A stretch of DNA of 34,288 bases from Actinomycetes bacterium (GTDB lineage Bacteria > Actinomycetota > Acidimicrobiia > Acidimicrobiales > RAAP-2). A program made the position numbers and the translations under genes. Every line of letters starts with the position of its first letter. Position 1 is the first letter of the stretch. Below the pieces are notes generated by a model. It searched no databases, was not told the origin of the DNA, and was given only the letters and a program-made list of their open reading frames with translations. The stretch lies in the NCBI GenBank assembly GCA_021826255.1, contig JAKBAZ010000003.1:1-34288 (forward strand), written 5' to 3'. This document shows, one piece after another, positions 28,489-34,288 of the stretch.

Positions 28489-29588
28489 CTTGCCACCTCG
28501 AGGATGACGTTGGCAATTCGCTGCGAGGCGTCGGGACGCCCGAGAGCTCGAGCGGCGTCGGCCATGGCGGCACGAGTCGTGGGTTCGAAGAGACGCTCGA
28601 GAGCGAGTTCGAGCGTTGCTGGAGAGAGATCCTGATCAGCAACGACCAGCGCGGCGCCCGACGAGGCCAGCTGACGCGCGTTCACGCTCTGGTGGTCGCC
28701 CGGTGCTCCGGGCAGGGGCACGATCACTGCGGGAATACCGAGAGAACAGAGCTCCGCGACCGTAGTGGCCCCGGCGCGCGTGACGGCGACGTCGGCGAGG
28801 GCCCACCAGAACGTCATATCCCCGTAGGGCACTACGCGGTAGTCGAAGGACCCCTCGACTCCCGCTCGGTAGCGCTCGAAGTCTCGTCGACCGGTGATGT
28901 GGACCAGGGTCACTCCCGAGCGATCACGCCACGACAGCGCCAAGTTCCTCACGGCGTCGTTCACGCTGCGGGCCCCCAACGATCCCGACATGACCACGAC
29001 GACCAAGTTCTGCGGGTCAATCGGGGGGTCGATCTCGGTCCGACGGAGTCGGCGGGCCTCCTCGCTCCGATCGAGGTGACGAAGGGAACGGCGCAGGGGC
29101 GCGCCCGTCACCACTCCTCCCCCGGGGCCCGCGAAGGCCCGGCATCGTTCGGTCGCCAGTCGCGAGAGAAGCCGATTCGTCAAACTCGGAGCCGCGTCGA
29201 GATCGACGAGGACGAGGGGCCGACGACAGACCCACGCGGCGAACGAGGTCGCCGCGGCGGCGTAACCACCGACCGAGACCACGACACGTGGTCGGTCGCG
29301 AATCGTCCAGTAGAGGGACGTCACCACCGCTACCGCGAGCCCGCCAAGCGCTCGCACATTGTCGCGCACCGCTGACGCCGAGAGCGAGCGCCGCAGACCG
29401 CGCCCCGGGAGGAGGCGACGAGCGAATCGACTGTCGGCGAGAATAATCGCGTCTTGGCCACGCTGGGAGCCCACGAGAAGAACGTCCTCGTAGTCGAGGC
29501 CGCTTTCCACGAGGGACTCGGCGATCGCCAGCATCGGATAGAGGTGGCCACCGGTGCCACCGCCCGTGATAACGACCGGCCCTCTCAC
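28485..29588 (-). CDS. murG: UDP-GlcNAc:undecaprenyl-PP-MurNAc-pentapeptide GlcNAc transferase
   Basis: A 367-residue GT-B glycosyltransferase that converts lipid I to lipid II at the inner membrane face. It starts with VVITGGGTGGHLYPMLAIAESL, the glycine-rich acceptor loop, and has VSVGGYAAAATSFAAW, a second Gly-rich segment (MSGSLGARSVND), and the donor-site block RAGATTVAELCSLGIPAVIVPLPGAPGDHQ. I chose the GTG overlapping the ftsW stop (GTGA): it begins just before the first motif and matches the 4-bp overlaps of its neighbours. The frame stays open about 90 codons upstream, but only across ftsW. Confidence 0.95.
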   Translation of the reverse strand: MRGPVVITGGGTGGHLYPMLAIAESLVESGLDYEDVLLVGSQRGQDAIILADSRFARRLLPGRGLRRSLSASAVRDNVRALGGLAVAVVTSLYWTIRDRPRVVVSVGGYAAAATSFAAWVCRRPLVLVDLDAAPSLTNRLLSRLATERCRAFAGPGGGVVTGAPLRRSLRHLDRSEEARRLRRTEIDPPIDPQNLVVVVMSGSLGARSVNDAVRNLALSWRDRSGVTLVHITGRRDFERYRAGVEGSFDYRVVPYGDMTFWWALADVAVTRAGATTVAELCSLGIPAVIVPLPGAPGDHQSVNARQLASSGAALVVADQDLSPATLELALERLFEPTTRAAMADAARALGRPDASQRIANVILEVAR

Positions 29589-30844
29589 CGGCGAGGAACC
29601 CGCACGGGAGTTCGGGGGCGCGTCGGCGACCTTAAGGGAGCCTCCCGCGACGACACCCGCCTCTCGTGACGATTGACGATGAGTAGCGTGGGACCCCGTC
29701 GAGTATCGCGCGCGACACTGTAGAGAACTGCGACGGCCGCTAGCTGAACGATGAGCGCACTTCCGCCGTAGCTGAAGAAGGGCAGGGGAATCCCGGTGAC
29801 CGGCCAGAGTCCGACCACCGAGGCCATGTTGAGAAGAGCCTCTCCACAGATCCACCACGTCACGCCGGCCGCCAAGAGTCGATTGCGATCGCTCGAGGCG
29901 CGAGCGGAGATTCGCATTCCGACGAACAAGAAGGCGAGGAAGAGCCCGAGGACCAAGAGGGTTCCGATGAGCCCCAACTCCTCACCGAGTATCGAGAAAA
30001 TGAAGTCGGTGTGGGGGTTAGGCAACAGCCCCCACTTCTCACGACTCTGCCCAAATCCGAGTCCACTGACTCCGCCCGCGCCGAGTCCGATTTTCGATTG
30101 CTGGAGCTGGTAGTTAGCTCCCGCCAATTGGCTCGAGGGGTGCAAGAAGGCGGTGAGACGCTGGAGGGAGTAGCGTCCGCGTGCGCTCTGGGCGTACAGG
30201 AGAAGGCCCCCCACCGCGCTCGCCAGTCCCCAACCGACGAAACGTTGCTCCAGTCCGGCGAGGAGCAACACCACCACCACGATGGACGCGATGATGGACG
30301 ACGTCCCGATGTCGGATCCGTAGAGAACGAGGAGGAGGACGAGGCCCACGGGGGAGAGATACTTCACCAGGCTGCGCGGTTCATTCAAGTGCTGGCGAAA
30401 GCGCTCGAGAACCCACACGGCGTAGAAGAGAACGGCCAATTTGGCGAACTCGGATGGTTGCACCGTGAATCCCGCCACCCGAATCCAGCGTCGTCCGCCG
30501 TTCACCGAGGTGCCCACCGCCGCCACCGCCATCAGTCCCGCGACCGCCGCACCCATCAGATACGGGGCGGCGCGGACGAGGAGGTCGAGATCGAATCGAG
30601 TGACGATGTAGAACGTCATCACCCCCAAGAAGAGGTACAGAACTTCTCGGACCAGAATGCCGTAGGGCGAACCGGTCGAGAGGGTCTCAATGGCGCTCGA
30701 CGCCGAGGCCACCATGACGACGCCGCCCGTGCAGAGCAGAGCCGTCAGCACCACGAGGGAGTGCCCGAGAGTATGGCGCGCGGGACGCTCCGGGGAGTCT
30801 GGTCCCGTACGGCGAGGGCGCCGAAGGAGTTCGCGAATCATCAC
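29585..30844 (-). CDS. ftsW: FtsW, SEDS-family peptidoglycan glycosyltransferase
   Basis: A 419-residue SEDS membrane protein with about ten hydrophobic segments; it polymerises lipid II at the septum together with FtsI. Family blocks are VNGGRRWIRVAGFTVQPSEFAKLA, GSDIGTSS with the catalytic-loop Asp, HTDFIFSILGEELGLIG and GIPLPFFSYGGSALI. The N-terminal 25 residues are basic and the C-terminal 35 are an Arg/Pro-rich cytoplasmic tail. The start is the GTG overlapping the mraY stop by 4 bp; an ATG one codon later is equally plausible, with an AAGGTGG site nearby. The gene lies directly after mraY, where murD usually intervenes. Confidence 0.95.
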   Translation of the reverse strand: MMIRELLRRPRRTGPDSPERPARHTLGHSLVVLTALLCTGGVVMVASASSAIETLSTGSPYGILVREVLYLFLGVMTFYIVTRFDLDLLVRAAPYLMGAAVAGLMAVAAVGTSVNGGRRWIRVAGFTVQPSEFAKLAVLFYAVWVLERFRQHLNEPRSLVKYLSPVGLVLLLVLYGSDIGTSSIIASIVVVVLLLAGLEQRFVGWGLASAVGGLLLYAQSARGRYSLQRLTAFLHPSSQLAGANYQLQQSKIGLGAGGVSGLGFGQSREKWGLLPNPHTDFIFSILGEELGLIGTLLVLGLFLAFLFVGMRISARASSDRNRLLAAGVTWWICGEALLNMASVVGLWPVTGIPLPFFSYGGSALIVQLAAVAVLYSVARDTRRGPTLLIVNRHERRVSSREAPLRSPTRPRTPVRVPRR

Positions 30845-31875
30845 ACCACCTTCGCAATCTTCAAAAAGTCACCGTAAAAGGCGCCCAGTCCGAGGGCGGC
30901 TAGGAGACCCGCGAGAATCCAAAAGCGAATGATCACCGTGACTTCGGGCCAACCCTTTAACTCGAAATGGTGGTGGAAGGGAGCCATGCGAAAGAGCCGG
31001 CGCCCAAAAACTCGGTAGGAGAAGACCTGCAGAATGACCGAGGAGGTCTCCGCCACGAAGAGCCCTCCGATGACCGGTAAGAGGAGGTCGAGGTTCATCA
31101 GCAAACACAACGATCCAAGAGCGGCACCGATGGCGAGAGATCCCGTATCGCCCATGTAGATGCGCGCCGGGGCGGCGTTCCACCACAAGAACCCGAGGCA
31201 GGCTCCAACGAGGGCGGTGGCGACGAGGCTCAAGTCGAGGGCGGAGGGGAGATGGTAGATCGCGAAGTGACGAAACTGCCAGTATCCGATGATGGAGAGC
31301 ACCCCGAAGGCGAACGTGCCCGAGCCCGCCGCTAGGCCGTCCAAGCCGTCAGTCAGATTGACCGCGTTGGACGTGGAGACAATGACGAGTATCGCCATCA
31401 GCGCCCAGCCCCAGGTACTCAAGGGCCACCCGGGCAGGGAGAACCGCGTGAAGGACAACGTGGTGTGAACGTGAATCCACCCCACGGCGAGTGCGGCGAA
31501 GACGACAGCAATCAGAAGTTGCCCGAAGAACTTGCCCCGTTTGTTGAGTCCGAGATTACGAGAGTGACGAATCGCGAGGTAGTCATCGACGAAACCCACG
31601 ATGCTAGTGGCGAGTGTCACGGCCACGGTAAGAACTCCGCTGCGCGTGAACTCCACCGCCGTGCCCACGTGACCCATGACGTACCCGACAATCATCGCCA
31701 GAACGATGACGACACCACCCATGGTCGGGGTTCCCGCTTTCACGAGGTGCGATGCGGGGGCATCTTCTCGAATATTTTGACCCAGACTGCGTCGACGAAC
31801 GAACCGAATCCAGCCCGGGGTCACGAAGAGCGCGAAGAGGAACGCCAGTCCGCCCGACTCCATCAAACTCAACAT
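30841..31875 (-). CDS. mraY: Phospho-N-acetylmuramoyl-pentapeptide transferase
   Basis: A 344-residue polytopic enzyme that forms lipid I from UDP-MurNAc-pentapeptide and undecaprenyl phosphate. Conserved blocks are GTPTMGGVVIVLA, FVDDYLAIR with the catalytic Asp pair, NAVNLTDGLDGLAAG, YMGDTGSLAIG and the MAPFHHHFELKGW histidine motif. About ten hydrophobic segments are visible. The ATG has a GAGGAAG ribosome site 6 nt upstream, supporting the 7-bp overlap with murE over a later ATG. It directly follows murE, so murF is missing from its usual place. Confidence 0.97.
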   Translation of the reverse strand: MLSLMESGGLAFLFALFVTPGWIRFVRRRSLGQNIREDAPASHLVKAGTPTMGGVVIVLAMIVGYVMGHVGTAVEFTRSGVLTVAVTLATSIVGFVDDYLAIRHSRNLGLNKRGKFFGQLLIAVVFAALAVGWIHVHTTLSFTRFSLPGWPLSTWGWALMAILVIVSTSNAVNLTDGLDGLAAGSGTFAFGVLSIIGYWQFRHFAIYHLPSALDLSLVATALVGACLGFLWWNAAPARIYMGDTGSLAIGAALGSLCLLMNLDLLLPVIGGLFVAETSSVILQVFSYRVFGRRLFRMAPFHHHFELKGWPEVTVIIRFWILAGLLAALGLGAFYGDFLKIAKVV

Positions 31876-33275
31876 GCGCGCTTCCTCAACTCTTGAGCCA
31901 CGACCTCGAGGTCACTAAAGGGCTCTTCACGGTCGGCGAAGACTTGGACCCGCTCGTGACCCTTTCCGGCCACAATCACCACGTCTCCGTCGTCAGCCAG
32001 CCCAATCGCCCTCGCGATGGCCTCCGCCCGATCGACAATTCTCTCCACCTCAGCCCCGGGGACAACCCCCGCCATAACCTCGTCAATAATGGCATCCGGA
32101 GACTCGCGACGCGGGTTATCCGAGGTCACGATGGTGATGTTGGAGCCTCTCGAAGCGACCTCGCCCATGAGGGGACGCTTACCGCGATCTCGATCACCTC
32201 CGCACCCGAACACAGTAATGAGACGACCCGTACTCACGGATCGCACATCGGTGATTAACCGTTCGAGTCCGTCGGGCGTGTGGGCGTAGTCCACCACCAC
32301 GTCCACTCCCCCGGCCCGCTGCACGTTGAAGCGACCCTCCACGGGAGTCAGGCGGCTCACCCCCTCCACGACGGTCTCCTCCGAAAGTCCCAGTTCCACC
32401 GCGGCGCTCATAGCGAGCAAGAGATTGTCGACGTTGTACCCACCCACGAGGGGACTCGACACCACGCGCCCCCGCCACAAGAACGTCGTGCCGAGCAGGG
32501 TGCCCACGACGTCTGAGGCGTCGTCACGAGAGACGCGAAGTACGGGGAGGGCAGCGGTCTCGGCGAGGCGCTCTCCGTAGCCGTTATCACTCCACACCAC
32601 CGCTCGTGTGGCGTAGTTGGGGGTGAACAGTCGGGCCTTGGCGAGAAAGTACTCCTCCATTGAACCGTGGTAGTCGAGGTGATCTCGGCTGAGGTTAGTG
32701 AACACCGCGAGGTCGAAGTGCAGCCCCTTCACCCGATCCTGGACGAGGGCGTGAGATGACACTTCGACCACCACGGTGGGAGGTTCAGCCTGATCCCCGA
32801 AGTGCTGGCGCCACTGGCGAAGGTGTCGGTAGAGCTCGGGCGCGGCGGGTGTCGTACGCGCCTGCGTGAGCGTACCGATGACTCCACTCGGATGACCCGA
32901 GAAGTTCAAGAGATGGCCGATGAGCGTGCTCACGGTGGTTTTACCGTTCGTCCCCGTCACTCCGACCAATCGCAGTTCACGCTCGGGGTGGCCCGTAATG
33001 TCGGCCGCCAGTCGCGCGCTCTCGTCCCCCAACTGGTCAGGGGAAATCACGATTTCGGGAACGGGCAGACCGTGGGAGCGAGTCGTCACAATCGCCGAGG
33101 CCCCCCGAGCCAGTGCGTCATCGATGTGCCGGCGTCGTTCGTCGTCTGATGGCGACCACGCGATAAAGAGGGAGCCGAATTCGCAGCGACGAGAGTCAAG
33201 TTCGACGGACAGGATTTCGGTGGTGGCCGCGTCGAGGTCCAGACTCGCCAGGGGAAAGAGATCGCCGAGATGCAT
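31869..33275 (-). CDS. murE: UDP-MurNAc-tripeptide synthetase MurE, meso-DAP type
   Basis: A 468-residue Mur ligase that adds the third stem-peptide residue. The N-terminal domain holds the LDSRR uridine-binding segment (residues 26-30). The ATPase domain has VGVTGTNGKTTVSTL (104-118), EVSSHAL with carbamylated-lysine-region neighbours, and NLSRDHLDYHG. The C-terminal domain has DYAHTPDGLE, FGCGGDRDRGKRP and TSDNPRRE. The DNPR motif (residues 386-389) marks enzymes that use meso-diaminopimelate, as opposed to L-lysine. It starts in a TGATG overlap with the ftsI stop and overlaps mraY by 7 bp. Confidence 0.96.
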   Translation of the reverse strand: MHLGDLFPLASLDLDAATTEILSVELDSRRCEFGSLFIAWSPSDDERRRHIDDALARGASAIVTTRSHGLPVPEIVISPDQLGDESARLAADITGHPERELRLVGVTGTNGKTTVSTLIGHLLNFSGHPSGVIGTLTQARTTPAAPELYRHLRQWRQHFGDQAEPPTVVVEVSSHALVQDRVKGLHFDLAVFTNLSRDHLDYHGSMEEYFLAKARLFTPNYATRAVVWSDNGYGERLAETAALPVLRVSRDDASDVVGTLLGTTFLWRGRVVSSPLVGGYNVDNLLLAMSAAVELGLSEETVVEGVSRLTPVEGRFNVQRAGGVDVVVDYAHTPDGLERLITDVRSVSTGRLITVFGCGGDRDRGKRPLMGEVASRGSNITIVTSDNPRRESPDAIIDEVMAGVVPGAEVERIVDRAEAIARAIGLADDGDVVIVAGKGHERVQVFADREEPFSDLEVVAQELRKRAC

Positions 33276-34288
33276 CAGGTCACATCCGAGGCAAACGAGG
33301 CACTTCCGGGGAGCGGGTGGATGACGACTCCGCTCGAGGGGATGCCGTAGTGACGAAGGGCGTAGCTCATTACCTCTTTAAAAACGGGCGCCGCCGCTGA
33401 ACCACCGTAGATAGTGGTGAGGGGGCGCTCGATCAGCACAATCATGGACAACACCGGCTTGTTGGCCGGGGCGAATCCGACGAACGACGCGTCGAAGTAG
33501 GGCGTGTAGGCGGCGTGACCCGGATACGGGATGGAGGATGTTCCCGTCTTTCCAGCCACTTCGTAGCCGGGAATAATGGCGTTCGTTCCCGTGCCCTGAA
33601 GTACCACCTGCTCCAGCATCTTGGTGAGGGTGCTCGAGACGGCGGGGGTTAACACCGGTCGGCTCGGTACAGCGGGTGCCGGCACGACGCGCCCAGAGGG
33701 GCCGACGTAGCCTCGGACCAATCGGGGCTCCACGAACGTTCCGTTATTGGCGACGGTGTTGTATGCGTCCAGAACTTGAATGGCCGGAACGGCGTCGGTC
33801 TGCCCGATGGGAAGTGACGCCGCGTCACTGGCGTACCAGGTGGCGGCGGACACCAGCAGTCCGGGAGTCTCCCCCGGGAAATTCGTCGCCGTCACCTGCC
33901 CGAAGCCCAGGCGCTCCACCTGAGCCAAGATGCCCGCTTCGCCGACGCGCTGGCCAATTTCGTACGTCCCAATGTTGGACGACTGAGCGATGATCTGTGT
34001 CGCGGTCAACACCTCGGTTCCGTGAGGTTCCGCGTCGTGGAACATGTAGTTTCCGACCATGACTCCACCGGGAACGGTGAAGCGGGTCGTCGGAGTAATG
34101 AGACCTTCATTGAGGGCCGCCGAAAACGTCACGAGTTTGAAGACCGATCCGGGCTCGTAGGCCTGAGTAAAGGGAAGATTGTTGATCGTCTGATCAATTC
34201 CCGGAACTCCGATGGAGGTCCCCCACGACGGAATCGGGCCGAGCACCCCGGGATTCTGCTTGGTATTGACGAGCGCCGAGTATGAACG
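33275..34288 (-). CDS. ftsI: FtsI/PBP3-type septal transpeptidase, C-terminal part (5' truncated by window edge)
   Basis: The frame runs off the window end, leaving 337 residues of a class B penicillin-binding protein; the membrane anchor and pedestal domain are outside. All three active-site motifs are present: SxxK as EPGSVFK, SxN as QSSNIGT, and KTG as VAGKTGTSS. The segment QAYEPGSVFKLVTFSAAL is typical of FtsI. The enzyme crosslinks septal peptidoglycan with FtsW. It ends with a proline-rich segment and lacks PASTA domains. Its TGA overlaps the murE ATG by 1 nt. It is the first gene seen of the division cluster. Confidence 0.95.
   Translation of the reverse strand, partial: RSYSALVNTKQNPGVLGPIPSWGTSIGVPGIDQTINNLPFTQAYEPGSVFKLVTFSAALNEGLITPTTRFTVPGGVMVGNYMFHDAEPHGTEVLTATQIIAQSSNIGTYEIGQRVGEAGILAQVERLGFGQVTATNFPGETPGLLVSAATWYASDAASLPIGQTDAVPAIQVLDAYNTVANNGTFVEPRLVRGYVGPSGRVVPAPAVPSRPVLTPAVSSTLTKMLEQVVLQGTGTNAIIPGYEVAGKTGTSSIPYPGHAAYTPYFDASFVGFAPANKPVLSMIVLIERPLTTIYGGSAAAPVFKEVMSYALRHYGIPSSGVVIHPLPGSASFASDVT

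Noticed and set aside
29589-29858. Longer N-terminus for MurG
   Set aside because: The extra 90 codons overlap ftsW in another frame and have no conservation pattern. The GTGA overlap start fits the family and its neighbours.

Overview
The window reads as a chromosomal segment of a high-GC actinobacterium, most likely a proteasome-bearing lineage such as Acidimicrobiia (inference). Supporting traits are many GTG starts, a bacterial proteasome activator (Bpa), SepF plus DivIVA with no FtsA, a PHP-type DnaE, and a meso-DAP-type MurE. Coding density is very high, no gap exceeds about 281 bp, and I saw no RNA genes, insertion sequences, phage genes or CRISPR arrays.

Positions 1-576 hold the 3' end of an adenylate-forming CoA ligase. 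Positions 583-10309 form a sugar-uptake island. It contains a D-xylose-type ABC importer (XylF/XylG/XylH-like), a second ribose/fructose-type ABC importer, a LacI-family repressor, a divergent PfkB-family sugar kinase, and a Gfo/Idh/MocA oxidoreductase of the dihydrodiol/xylose-dehydrogenase type. Matching palindromes sit in the promoter of the second importer and in the lacI/kinase intergenic region, so these genes probably form one autoregulated regulon. The xylose-type operon has a different LacI-type palindrome upstream.

Positions 10366-13031 carry a DUF255 thioredoxin-like protein and a translationally coupled unknown gene. Positions 13042-17814 (minus strand) carry bpa, dnaE and an unknown gene. 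Diverging from them are an Rrf2-family regulator and a sigma-70-type factor lacking region 1.1, whose promoter has visible direct and inverted repeats.

Positions 19293-34288 (minus strand) are a tightly overlapped division and cell-wall cluster. In transcription order it runs ftsI (partial), murE, mraY, ftsW, murG, murC, murB, ftsQ, ftsZ, yggS-like, sepF, yggT, divIVA, a DksA/TraR-like gene, lspA and a rluD-like gene. murF and murD are absent from their usual places. The DksA/TraR-like protein is the oddest gene here: a histone-H1-like Lys/Ala/Pro tail, a long charged helix built on 81-bp tandem repeats, and a C-terminal four-cysteine zinc finger, all placed directly after divIVA.
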